Source: Ureibacillus yapensis
GTDB lineage: Bacteria > Bacillota > Bacilli > Bacillales_A > Planococcaceae
Assembly: GCF_003515775.1 (NCBI RefSeq)
Contig: NZ_QWEI01000001.1
Span: 290,106-354,105 of the forward strand
DNA length: 64,000 nt
Reading direction: 5' to 3'
How positions within the stretch are numbered: the stretch's first letter is position 1; every line of letters starts with the position of its first letter. Under the pieces are notes generated by a model, which saw only the letters and a program-made list of their open reading frames with translations, was not told the origin of the DNA and ran no database searches. Position numbers and translations under genes: made by a program. Below, piece by piece: positions 55,312-63,671 of the stretch.

Positions 55312-56568
55312 TTATAGTTTTTCGTAGCCTTTCTCAACTAACAAGCGCATCAGATAGCTGTATGCAAATTTGACTGCGCGAATGCGGTTGGTATTGCGCA
55401 TCCCTTGCAATTGAAGTTTACGGGTTACCGGTTTTGAATCGGCAAAACTGAATCCAAGCCAAATCGTTCCTGCCGGTTGGCCATCATGTGGGTCAGGTCC
55501 TGCCGCGCCCGTTAAGCCGACGCCGATATCCGTACCAAATTTTTCGCGAACTTTTACAGCCATCGCTTCTGCACACTCACTGCTCACAATGCCGAATTCA
55601 TCTAGTATGGATTGGTGTATTCCCAGTTGGTCGACTTTTGCTTGGGCGTCATAAGTGACTAGCCCGCCGGCCAATGACACGCCGATTCCCGGTATTTCAG
55701 CAAGTTCGGCTTGGAAGAGACCTGCTGTCAAGCTTTCGGCTGCCGCGATTGTAAGTTCATGGCGAACAAGCATTTCGACCATTTTGGAAGCCAATGAATC
55801 ATCATTGTAGCCATAATGATAGTCGCCGACAATTGCTAGAATTTCTGCTTCTTTAGCTTCAATCAATCTCCATGCTTCCTCATTATTATCTGCCTTTGCC
55901 GTAATTCGCAGCGTTACCTCTCCATCGCTTGCAAGAGGCGCAATGGTAGGGTTAGTTTGAGAATCTAGTATATCTTGAATACGTACTTCCAGTTCCGCCT
56001 CGCCGATGCCATAAAAGCGCAGCACTTGGGATTGGATTACCCCACCGGCGCTTAATTTTGCGGCAAGCTTCGGTTTCGCTTCAAATTGGAACATTGGCTC
56101 CAGTTCTTTTGGTGGGCCGGGAAGCAATATGTACGTACGGCCGTTTTTCTCCAGGAGCATTCCCGGAGCCATGCCATGATGATTTGCCAAAACCTCGCAC
56201 CCTTCTAGAACCAGTGCCTGCTTGCGATTATTGTCGGTCATCTCGCGTCCGCTCGTCGTAAAATAACGCTCAATGTACGCCAAGGCCGTTGCGTTGTACT
56301 CCAGAGGCAAGTTTAAATGGCTGGCAATCGTTTCTTTGGTTAAATCATCTTTTGTCGGTCCGAGCCCTCCAGAGAAAATAATTAAATCCGCGCGCCCTTC
56401 CGCAATGGTGATTGCCTGTTTCAGACGCTCCGCATTATCGCCGACTACGCTATGGTAATACACGTTTATGCCCAGCTCGGACAATTGTTTGGAAATAAAC
56501 TTGGCGTTCGTATTGGCAATCTGTCCGAGCAACAACTCGGAACCTACCGCTATAATCTCTGCATTCAT
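55312..56568 (-). CDS. cinA: CinA, competence/damage-inducible protein
   Basis: A 418-residue protein. The N-terminal MoCF-type domain has AVGSELLLGQIANTN and FSGGLGPTKDD (likely ADP-ribose pyrophosphatase). The C-terminal CinA domain has AAESLTAGLFQAEL and GLTGAAGPDPHDGQPAG (nicotinamide-nucleotide amidase type). Start ATG behind GGGGGA. Order pgsA-cinA-recA is that of Bacillus. Confidence 0.95.
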   Translation of the reverse strand: MNAEIIAVGSELLLGQIANTNAKFISKQLSELGINVYYHSVVGDNAERLKQAITIAEGRADLIIFSGGLGPTKDDLTKETIASHLNLPLEYNATALAYIERYFTTSGREMTDNNRKQALVLEGCEVLANHHGMAPGMLLEKNGRTYILLPGPPKELEPMFQFEAKPKLAAKLSAGGVIQSQVLRFYGIGEAELEVRIQDILDSQTNPTIAPLASDGEVTLRITAKADNNEEAWRLIEAKEAEILAIVGDYHYGYNDDSLASKMVEMLVRHELTIAAAESLTAGLFQAELAEIPGIGVSLAGGLVTYDAQAKVDQLGIHQSILDEFGIVSSECAEAMAVKVREKFGTDIGVGLTGAAGPDPHDGQPAGTIWLGFSFADSKPVTRKLQLQGMRNTNRIRAVKFAYSYLMRLLVEKGYEKL

Positions 56569-56580
56569 GTGTTTTCCCCC

Positions 56581-57159
56581 TTATTTAGAGTTCACAAACA
56601 CGCGACGATTTAAATAGAAATATTCCCAACCAGACCATACTGTAAATATTAATGCGACATAAAGCGCGATAGTGTCAAATGGGATATTGATCAACGTAAA
56701 AATCGTGTTGTGTAGGAGCAATGATGAAATCGCAACAATCTGAGCCCATGTTTTGATTTTACCTAGTTGGCTCGCTGCTACTACTTCACCTTCCCCTGCC
56801 AAAATCGCCCGTAAACCTGTTACGGCAAATTCACGGCTCAAAATGATAATAATAATCCATGATGGCGCCATTCCAAGTTCCACCAAGACGATAAATGCAG
56901 CAGCAACCAAAAGTTTGTCTGCCAATGGATCAAGGAACTTCCCTAGATTTGTGACAAGATTATATTTTCGGGCATAATAGCCATCTACCCAGTCCGTACA
57001 AGAAGCGATGATAAAGATTATTGCTGCCACAAAGTGGTTGACGGGCATTTCTGCGCCAATAAAATTCATGGTTCCCCAATCAAAATCAAATAGTATTACA
57101 ATCACAAATATTGGGATAAGGAAGATTCTTGAGACTGTAATCTTATTCGGTATATTCAT
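56581..57159 (-). CDS. pgsA: CDP-diacylglycerol-glycerol-3-phosphate 3-phosphatidyltransferase
   Basis: A 192-residue membrane enzyme that makes phosphatidylglycerol-phosphate. The CDP-alcohol phosphotransferase motif is complete: D-G-YY-AR ... GKFLDPLADK. About five membrane segments. Start ATG behind AAGGTG. Twelve bp upstream of cinA. Confidence 0.95.
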   Translation of the reverse strand: MNIPNKITVSRIFLIPIFVIVILFDFDWGTMNFIGAEMPVNHFVAAIIFIIASCTDWVDGYYARKYNLVTNLGKFLDPLADKLLVAAAFIVLVELGMAPSWIIIIILSREFAVTGLRAILAGEGEVVAASQLGKIKTWAQIVAISSLLLHNTIFTLINIPFDTIALYVALIFTVWSGWEYFYLNRRVFVNSK

Positions 57160-57231
57160 TTGCTAACACCTTTCATTCGAGTAAACTGGATTGTTTCTTC
57201 GATTTTTAATATATTTTATTGGAGTTCGGGC
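57160..57231. other. Leader region between tandem repeat and pgsA
   Basis: Short AT-rich stretch that should contain the pgsA promoter. With the repeat at 57232-57439 it makes up a 341-bp gap without a gene. Confidence 0.4.
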
Positions 57232-57439
57232 TATGAAGCGCCTTTTTAGTAGCTTTCGCGCTGGTTTTGCAGTTCATCCTGCTTATGAAGCGCTTTTCCT
57301 GTAGCTTTCCCGTCCCATTTGCAGTTCATTCAGCCTATGAAGCGCTTTTCCGGTTACTGTCATCCTAGATTTGCACTTCATCCGGCTTATGAAGCGTTTT
57401 TGCACCCGCTTCCTCCAACGATTTGCAGTTCATCCCCAC
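57232..57439 (+). repeat. Tandem array, four copies of a 52-bp element
   Basis: TATGAAGCG recurs at 57232, 57284, 57336 and 57388, exactly 52 bp apart. Each unit has a conserved head (TATGAAGCGCTTTT) and a conserved tail (TTTGCAGTTCATCC) with a variable middle. Head (ATGAA) and tail (TTCAT) are partly inverted relative to each other, so each junction could form a small hairpin. No open frame with ribosome site. It lies between the ymfM stop and pgsA. Confidence 0.88.
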
Positions 57440-57500
57440 TATTCACCAACACCAAGCTCAGCGAACCGCGAAAATAGGAAAAAAGCCATCGCGATGATGA

Positions 57501-58373
57501 CTATTCTTCCGGTTGTAATGTAATAATGATATTTTGTGTAACGGCGGATTGTGCATACTTAAGTGGTTCATCATTGACGAACACTTTTGCATTGTTGGAA
57601 TTTCCTAAGCGAATGCGGGCATACTGATTTGTGGTTGCATCAAACTCTACAACTTCTCCTGCATTGTAGACGCGAGCATCCACCTGTTCGCTACCGGCTT
57701 CATCACGGATGCCTACCCACGTCTCGCCAGTTACTTCTATGCGCAGCGCCATTTTGTCGGTACCCGTTAGTGTATAAGTAGTTGTTTCGCCATTTGGAGT
57801 ACCTGGGGAGAGTTCCTGAGTTGCTGTTTCTTCTTCTGCAGGCTCCTCTTCAGCGGGCTCCTGCTCATCCTCTGCCGGTTGTTCTTCCTTAGCTGGCTTC
57901 TCTGATGTGGACGGAGGAACTTGTTCATATTCCAACTGTGTTTCTTTTTGCATTTCATCTGGTTGGTTTGTCGCCATTTTTTGCTGATATAAAAACCAAA
58001 TGGCCACAATAATAACGATAATAAATAGACCTACAATTATTTTCGGCATCGATTCCAGCATTCGATTTGTCGAGCGTGTATTCAGTCTGCGACGGGTCGG
58101 GCTTTGGGAAATCGATTGCGCGACTTCTTCTGTTGGCTGATTTGGAATTTCTTTTTTGAACTCATCCAGTAATTCATCCGCATCCAGTCCAACTGCTTCT
58201 GCATATTGCTTAATAAATGCCCGAACATAAAATGTTCCTGGCATGATTGAATAATTGCCTTCTTCAATCGCATTTAGATATCGTTTTTGTATTTTTGTAA
58301 TTTCTTGAAGATCATCCAAACTATATCCTTTAGATAATCTCGCTTCTTTAAGGCGAGCTCCGAGTTCAGTCAA
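57501..58373 (-). CDS. ymfM: RodZ-like helix-turn-helix membrane protein (YmfM)
   Basis: A 290-residue protein. An N-terminal Cro-type HTH (about 1-70; LGARLKEARLSKGYSLDDLQ), one membrane segment (about residues 110-129, KIIVGLFIIVIIVAIW), a Glu/Pro-rich linker (about 145-190) and an outer beta domain of the RodZ C-terminal type. RodZ organises MreB and cell shape. The TTG at 58373 has TAGGTG nearby; a GTG at 58382 is the alternative start. Confidence 0.88.
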   Translation of the reverse strand: MTELGARLKEARLSKGYSLDDLQEITKIQKRYLNAIEEGNYSIMPGTFYVRAFIKQYAEAVGLDADELLDEFKKEIPNQPTEEVAQSISQSPTRRRLNTRSTNRMLESMPKIIVGLFIIVIIVAIWFLYQQKMATNQPDEMQKETQLEYEQVPPSTSEKPAKEEQPAEDEQEPAEEEPAEEETATQELSPGTPNGETTTYTLTGTDKMALRIEVTGETWVGIRDEAGSEQVDARVYNAGEVVEFDATTNQYARIRLGNSNNAKVFVNDEPLKYAQSAVTQNIIITLQPEE

Positions 58374-58453
58374 CCATAACACCTACTTTTCCATCATTTT
58401 CAACTCGGGATCTTATCATCCACGATTTAAAATTCCCTTGACTCCATGATTTC

Positions 58454-59254
58454 CTAAAAATCAAATCCGCCGTGAAATCCGCCAATATGGTCGCTATTCG
58501 ACATCATTTCATTTTTCTCAATCATTTCGTACGTGATCACTTCTTCCGGGTGATGACGGAGTTCAATGATATAATCAAAATCCGTCAGCTTGTATTCTGA
58601 ATCTTGTACAAACAAATCTGGATGTTCCACCACTTTAACAGCCGGGACGCGCATCATTTCCCTCACAAGCTGTTGATGCCGTTCATCGGTGCTTCTTTTT
58701 GTGACGGCGCCATCCAGAATAAAAATATTGTTTTCGTTAAACTCATCACCCATTAACTGATGACGTATGGTTTGCTTAATCATCGTCGAGGATAAAAAAA
58801 TCCATTTCTTATTGGCACACACACTAGCGGCAACAATCGATTCCGTCTTTCCGACTCGTGGCATTCCACGTATGCCGATTAATCTGTGGCCGTCTTTTTT
58901 AAATAATTCTGCCATAAAATCAACTAACATGCCGAGTTCATCTCTTACAAAACGGAATGTATTTTTTTCGTCTGCATCCCGTTCGATATAATGGCCATGG
59001 CGAACGGCGAGACGATCGCGCACTTTTGGTTCGCGAAATTTCGTCACGTTAATGTTTTCTATTGTCGAAACAATGGAAATAAAACGTCGAATGGATTCAT
59101 CATTCTCCGTTTTTAATAGCATTCCCCGTCGCCCTTCATCTACTCCATTAATTGAAACGATGTTTACTCGCAACATCCCGAGGAGTGAGGCAATGTCACC
59201 CAACAAACCCGGACGATTCACTTGGATTTCATACTCAAAATACCACTCGCCCAT
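58454..59254 (-). CDS. ymfK: YmfK (DUF3388) ACT-like/P-loop protein
   Basis: A 266-residue conserved Bacillus protein. The N-terminal ~80 residues resemble an ACT domain (MGEWYFEYEIQVNRPGLLGD). The second part has a P-loop-like motif (GIRGMPRVGKTES). Function is unknown. The ATG at 59254 has GGGGGA upstream; a longer frame to 59275 would include that site. Position next to ymfJ and ymfM is conserved in Bacillus. Confidence 0.9.
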   Translation of the reverse strand: MGEWYFEYEIQVNRPGLLGDIASLLGMLRVNIVSINGVDEGRRGMLLKTENDESIRRFISIVSTIENINVTKFREPKVRDRLAVRHGHYIERDADEKNTFRFVRDELGMLVDFMAELFKKDGHRLIGIRGMPRVGKTESIVAASVCANKKWIFLSSTMIKQTIRHQLMGDEFNENNIFILDGAVTKRSTDERHQQLVREMMRVPAVKVVEHPDLFVQDSEYKLTDFDYIIELRHHPEEVITYEMIEKNEMMSNSDHIGGFHGGFDF

Positions 59255-59564
59255 AAATCGTCCCCCTACTAACACAAACGAATATTTTTCCTATAAGTTT
59301 CATCATATCTGATTTTATATGTATTGAAAAGTTAGAAATGGCGCTTTTTCCTATTAAAATATTAAATTTCTCCTTTTTCGAGGAAAGAAATTCCTAATGT
59401 CGAATTTTGTGGAATTAAATCAAAAGAAAAGGAGGTCAAGAAAGGCCTCCTTAAAAGTATGAGTAGAAGAAATGAAAGTGATTGTTCTATGATATATGAT
59501 TTAAAATAAGCAGCAATGCATAACTGCTACTTTATAAGCCAGGCCGCATCAAGTGCAATCTCAC
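59255..59564. other. Intergenic region between ymfK and ymfJ
   Basis: About 310 bp. It holds the ymfJ terminator (59429-59452) and, at the left end, the presumed ymfK promoter. Nothing else recognised. Confidence 0.5.
59429..59452 (-). terminator. Terminator of the ymfF-to-ymfJ operon
   Basis: AAGGAGG(CC) / (GA)CCTCCTT with a short loop, then TTCTTTT on the minus strand. Confidence 0.8.
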
Positions 59565-59822
59565 TTACTGTACGCGGTTATTTGAAACAAGTTTAATAAT
59601 GCAGTTCGCAAGCGCGTGTTTTTCATCGCTATCTGCTACTTGCCAAAGGTCGGCAAGGACACGTTCTTGTTCATTTTTAGGGTCAACATTTTTAGCTAAG
59701 TAATCACCGATTTGCACGGCAGATTTCTCGATCGCCTTTTTGGACATACCGTGTTCTTTGGCATCAGTTACTTGTTCACCCAAAAAAGATGTCCATCTTT
59801 CCCAGTTTTCTAATAGCGCCAT
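59565..59822 (-). CDS. ymfJ: YmfJ (DUF3243) small protein
   Basis: An 85-residue protein starting MALLENWERWTSFLGEQ and ending in LANCIIKLVSNNRVQ. DUF3243 is a small Bacillus family of unknown function. I use the ATG at 59822, with AGGAGG 7-8 bp upstream; the longer frame to 59879 is not supported. Follows ymfI in the same direction. Confidence 0.9.
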   Translation of the reverse strand: MALLENWERWTSFLGEQVTDAKEHGMSKKAIEKSAVQIGDYLAKNVDPKNEQERVLADLWQVADSDEKHALANCIIKLVSNNRVQ

Positions 59823-59866
59823 GTTTCTCTCCTCCTTTGCACTTTTATTATGTGCAAATTGAGATT

Positions 59867-60595
59867 TTATATGTACCATCCGCCATTAATTCTTATAATT
59901 TGTCCCGTAACATAATCAGCTTGGCCGCTTAAATAGAACGAAACATGATTTGCTACATCATTCACATGGCCCAACCTTGCCAGGGGAATTTCTTCCACCA
60001 ATCCTTGTTTCTCTTCTTCATCAAGATGGCGGTTCATTTGCGTATCAATGAAGCCCGGTGCAATGGCATTTACCAAAATATGATTGTAGGCCACTTCTTT
60101 TGCATAGGATTTCACGAAGGCATGCTGTGCGCCTTTCACCGCGCTATATACCGATTCCAGCGCTGCTCCGGTTTCACCCCAAATCGATCCGATAAACAGC
60201 ACATAGCTCGTTTCATGCTTGCGCAGTTTGTGCGACAGGATGGCAATGAGGCGCATTGGATTTTGCACATGCACTTTCCAAAGCTTATTCATCTCTTCCA
60301 CTGGCGTTTCCTCAAGCATTCCATAGAAAGCATGGCCGCTTGCAAAGACTACTGCTTGAAGCGAGTAGATTTGCGAAGCCAAGGAATCCGCCCCATCTTC
60401 CAGCGTGAAATCTGCTTTAACGGCCAAGAATTCCTGATTCGGTGAAGTTTGTAGAAGTTCTTCAATCAAAGTGCTTACTTTGGCGCGGCCTTCATGATAA
60501 TGCAAATAAAGCGACCAACCATCTTGCGCCAGTCGCCTTGCTATTGCATTTCCAATCGCACCGGAAGCACCGACCACAAGTGCGAATTTTTTCAT
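59867..60595 (-). CDS. ymfI: YmfI, SDR-family EF-P modification reductase
   Basis: A 242-residue short-chain dehydrogenase: LVVGASGAIGNAIARRL (NADP site), FIGSIWGETGAALESVYSAVKGA (catalytic Ser, Tyr, Lys) and NAIAPGFIDTQM. In Bacillus subtilis YmfI is needed for the 5-aminopentanol modification of EF-P. The ATG overlaps the ymfH stop by 1 bp (TAATG). Confidence 0.92.
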   Translation of the reverse strand: MKKFALVVGASGAIGNAIARRLAQDGWSLYLHYHEGRAKVSTLIEELLQTSPNQEFLAVKADFTLEDGADSLASQIYSLQAVVFASGHAFYGMLEETPVEEMNKLWKVHVQNPMRLIAILSHKLRKHETSYVLFIGSIWGETGAALESVYSAVKGAQHAFVKSYAKEVAYNHILVNAIAPGFIDTQMNRHLDEEEKQGLVEEIPLARLGHVNDVANHVSFYLSGQADYVTGQIIRINGGWYI

Positions 60596-61890
60596 TATTC
60601 CGCTTGCTCGCTTGAAGGCATTACTTTAAATACAGTTTGTTGGGATTCGCCCTGGATGGTTTCCAAAGCTTTCACCACATCTTGCAGCGTTAATTTTTCG
60701 ATGACCGGTACTGCATCAAACAAATTCATGTCGTTGAATTTATAGCGCGTGAATTGGTTGGCAATGAACTCCATGGAATTCAAGGCTCTTAAATAGAAGC
60801 CGATTTTTTTCCGTTTAACGCGCTCAATGCTATCCTCCGTCAGGATAGTGGCTGCATTGTTGATGACTTCTTTAATTTTTTCAGCCAGTTGATCCGGGTT
60901 ACGGGAATCCGATCCAATCAATGCAAAGCCATAGCCTTTTTCCAATGAAAAATCATAAGCGAACGATTCATCAATCAACCCGCTTTCATAGACTTCTGTA
61001 TAGAAGTTCGAAGCACGGCCGTACAAAGATTCAAGTGCGATTTGAACGGAAAGCTCGTGTTTAAGCATTTCTTCCCCGCTTAAATCCGTCTGCTTGGCTT
61101 TTAATCCTACATAAACTTTTGGTTTTTGAACGTCCATTTTCAATTCGCGTTCCTTGACTGCTACATCTGTTGGCTCTTCATCGAAATGGCGCTGAATTTT
61201 CGTTGGTTCCGAAAATTCTTTTTTGCCTTGATTTTGTTCAATAAACGCCATCATTTCCGTCGGGTCAATGTTGCCTACGACAAACAATAACATGTTCGAT
61301 GGATGATAAAACGTGTTATAGCACGTATACAGGTGATCGGCCGTAATTTTGTCGATTGACTCAATTGTTCCGGCGATGTCGATTTTCACGGGGTGTGTAT
61401 GGTACATATTTTCAATCGCCCCAAAGTACAAACGCCAGTCCGCCTGGTCATCATACATCGTGATTTCCTGGCCGATGATTCCCTTTTCTTTTTCAACCGT
61501 TTCCGGAGTAAAATACGGCTCTTGAACAAAATTTAATAACGTTTCTGTGCTTTTATAAATATTGTCTGTAGCCGAGAAAAGATAGGCAGTTCGCGTGAAT
61601 GAAGTAAAGGCGTTAGCGGAAGCACCGGACTCGCTGAATTGCTGGAACACATCCCCATCTTCTTTTTCGAACATTTTGTGCTCCAAAAAGTGGGCAATCC
61701 CATCCGGAACGGTGATTTGTTCCGACTCGCCGATTGGCACGAATGTACGGTCGATGCTGCCGTATTTTGTCGTGAACGTGACAAAGGTTTTTGAAAACCC
61801 TTTTTTCGGCAGAATATATACATCCAGCCCATTTTGCATTTGCTTATAATATAACGTTTCATCTAGTTGTTTAAACTCAATCGTTTTCAT
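60595..61890 (-). CDS. ymfH: YmfH, M16 family peptidase (zinc site intact)
   Basis: A 431-residue M16 (pitrilysin/MPP-like) protein. The inverted zinc motif HFLEHKMF (HxxEH) is present near residue 68-75, with the downstream Glu in VEKEKGIIGQE. It pairs with YmfF, which lacks the motif, as in other two-chain M16 enzymes. The ATG at 61890 has AAGGAGG upstream; the longer frame to 61914 includes that site. It overlaps the ymfF-ymfH junction closely. Confidence 0.92.
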   Translation of the reverse strand: MKTIEFKQLDETLYYKQMQNGLDVYILPKKGFSKTFVTFTTKYGSIDRTFVPIGESEQITVPDGIAHFLEHKMFEKEDGDVFQQFSESGASANAFTSFTRTAYLFSATDNIYKSTETLLNFVQEPYFTPETVEKEKGIIGQEITMYDDQADWRLYFGAIENMYHTHPVKIDIAGTIESIDKITADHLYTCYNTFYHPSNMLLFVVGNIDPTEMMAFIEQNQGKKEFSEPTKIQRHFDEEPTDVAVKERELKMDVQKPKVYVGLKAKQTDLSGEEMLKHELSVQIALESLYGRASNFYTEVYESGLIDESFAYDFSLEKGYGFALIGSDSRNPDQLAEKIKEVINNAATILTEDSIERVKRKKIGFYLRALNSMEFIANQFTRYKFNDMNLFDAVPVIEKLTLQDVVKALETIQGESQQTVFKVMPSSEQAE

Positions 61891-61895
61891 GACGA

Positions 61896-63158
61896 TTAGG
61901 CCTCCTTCCCGCATAAGAAATACACGGCTTCCAATTTCACTTGTTCAGCCATTTTCTGAACATCTTCTTTTGTGACATTTTGCCAACGCTCATTCCACGT
62001 ATCAACCGAGAAAGGCTCGTTCAAGTTTTTGTATTGATCGAAAATTTCGATTTGCCCGCGCGCTAGATCCAATGACTCTTTTAACTGATTGATCAGCATC
62101 GCTTTTGTTTGCGCAAGTTCAAGATCCGTAATTTCCCCATTTTTAATCGCTTCCAATTGCTCGTAAATCACGTCGGTTGCTTTCTTTTCATTAGACGGCT
62201 CGATGCCCGAAACAACGAAAACAAGACCATACATGGAGTTATAGGAGCTTGACGCATAGTAGGCCAAACTTTCTCTTTCCCGAACATTCATGAATAACTT
62301 GGAATGCGCATAGCCACCGAATACGCCGTTGAAGATTTGCATTTTTGGATAATCCTCATCGCCAAATCGAACCGGCGTACTAAAGCCAATATGCAATTTC
62401 CCTTGTTTCATTTCTTGCTGTTCTTTTGTATATTCTCTTTCCGGTTTTGACTCATTTGTCGTTTGTTCCGGCTGTTTTGGCGTGCGGTCTTTAAAAGGCA
62501 GGCTTTCCGTCAATTTCTTTTGAACCGCTTCCACATCGATGTCACCGACAACGTAAATATCGATTCGATCTTCATTGATCATCGATTCGTATGCTTTTGT
62601 TAAAGATTCCGGCGTTACCTGCTCTACCGTTTCAAGCGTCCCGCTCGCCGAAATCGAAGCTGGGTGGTTCGGGCGAATAATTTGATTGAGTCGATACTGT
62701 GCATAACGCGTCTTGTCGTCAAAAATCGATTGAATACGGTGCAAGATCATTTCCTTTTCGCGCTCAACAATCGAAGGCACAAACTGCCCGTTTTCGAAAT
62801 TCGGGTTGAAAATCGCCGTATGAATCAAATCCAGCACTTCATTGAATACTTTATTGTGAGCAAGATATTGATCATTGACGGTTTCTACGTTCAATAAAAC
62901 CGTATGCTCGCTGCCGCGCTTGGACGCATCAAAATAAAGCACCGTGCCGAACAAATCATCCAGGTAGCTTCTGAATTCCGCCGATTTTTTGAATTTCCCG
63001 TTGCTATGCTGAAGAACGTTTGATAAAACTGCACGTTGCGCCGCAGTTTCCTGATTCAACGGAGCTCTCCATTTTATTGAAAAATTCACGGTTTTGAATT
63101 GTGTGGTTTGTCGAATATGCAGATGTACACCTTCTGCCAACTTTGTTGTTAAAAACAA
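61896..63158 (-). CDS. ymfF: YmfF, M16 family peptidase homologue without the zinc motif
   Basis: A 420-residue M16-like protein. The region where HxxEH is expected reads LSNVLQHSNGKFK, so the catalytic motif is missing, consistent with a regulatory partner of YmfH. The start is TTG at 63158 with AGGAGG 7 bp before; the in-frame ATG at 63176 would place that site within the gene. First gene of the ymfF-ymfH-ymfI-ymfJ operon. Confidence 0.92.
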   Translation of the reverse strand: MFLTTKLAEGVHLHIRQTTQFKTVNFSIKWRAPLNQETAAQRAVLSNVLQHSNGKFKKSAEFRSYLDDLFGTVLYFDASKRGSEHTVLLNVETVNDQYLAHNKVFNEVLDLIHTAIFNPNFENGQFVPSIVEREKEMILHRIQSIFDDKTRYAQYRLNQIIRPNHPASISASGTLETVEQVTPESLTKAYESMINEDRIDIYVVGDIDVEAVQKKLTESLPFKDRTPKQPEQTTNESKPEREYTKEQQEMKQGKLHIGFSTPVRFGDEDYPKMQIFNGVFGGYAHSKLFMNVRERESLAYYASSSYNSMYGLVFVVSGIEPSNEKKATDVIYEQLEAIKNGEITDLELAQTKAMLINQLKESLDLARGQIEIFDQYKNLNEPFSVDTWNERWQNVTKEDVQKMAEQVKLEAVYFLCGKEA

Positions 63159-63350
63159 AAAAATTCCTCCTGACATAGCTTCTCAACGTAGTAAAACGCT
63201 AACCTAAAAAATCAGTGAACACCCACTGATAAAAAACAGTGATAATACTACTATACATGCAGTATTGGTGTTTATGCAAAAATAATCCAATTTGTTTTCT
63301 TCTATTTATTAATCTTGCCCTTCTGATTAAAAAGAATACGTGTTGATTGG
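63159..63350. other. Intergenic leader upstream of ymfF
   Basis: AT-rich region that should contain the ymfF promoter. With array C and the terminator it forms a ~510-bp gap without a gene. Confidence 0.4.
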
Positions 63351-63600
63351 GTTGGCGGATTTAATTAGATTATTGGCAGATATCTTATGAATTAGGCGGA
63401 TTTCTTCATAGAGTCGGAAGATTTTTTTGAGAAGTTGGCGGATTTCTAGTAGTGGCGGGATTCTTGCATGAAGAGGTGAAAACACGCGAAATTTTCCACA
63501 ATTACTGATTTGTCGGGATTTTTGCATAAAGTGTCGGGTTTATCAACGAAATTGGCGGGATTCTCGCACAAACTGGCGGGATTTATTGCAAAACTGCCAA
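63351..63600 (+). repeat. Array C of the 21-bp periodic element
   Basis: The GGCGGATT/CGGGATT core has its C at 63356, 63377, 63397, 63415, 63439, 63456, 63514, 63535, 63556, 63577 and 63597. The right half keeps a strict 21-bp step; the left half is degenerate (17-24 bp). Short frames through it (for example NPASLCE/NPANFVD-type heptads on the minus strand) lack ribosome sites. It lies between the permease terminator and the ymfF start. Confidence 0.83.
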
Positions 63601-63620
63601 TACTACAGTACAACCAGAAC

Positions 63621-63651
63621 AAAAAAACGCCTCCCCTATAAAAGAGAAGGC
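63621..63651 (-). terminator. Terminator of the ABC permease gene
   Basis: CGCCTTCTCT / AGGGGAGGCG (with G-U pairs) and a run of seven T on the minus strand, 20 bp past the permease stop. Confidence 0.85.
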
Positions 63652-63671
63652 GCACTGCTCAAAACGACAGC

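Noticed and set aside
57232-57439. CRISPR array
   Set aside because: Only four units; the variable part is short and related between units, there is no cas gene, and head and tail are both conserved.
63446-63655. 69-codon minus-strand frame in array C
   Set aside because: Same reasoning as array B; it also runs through the permease terminator.
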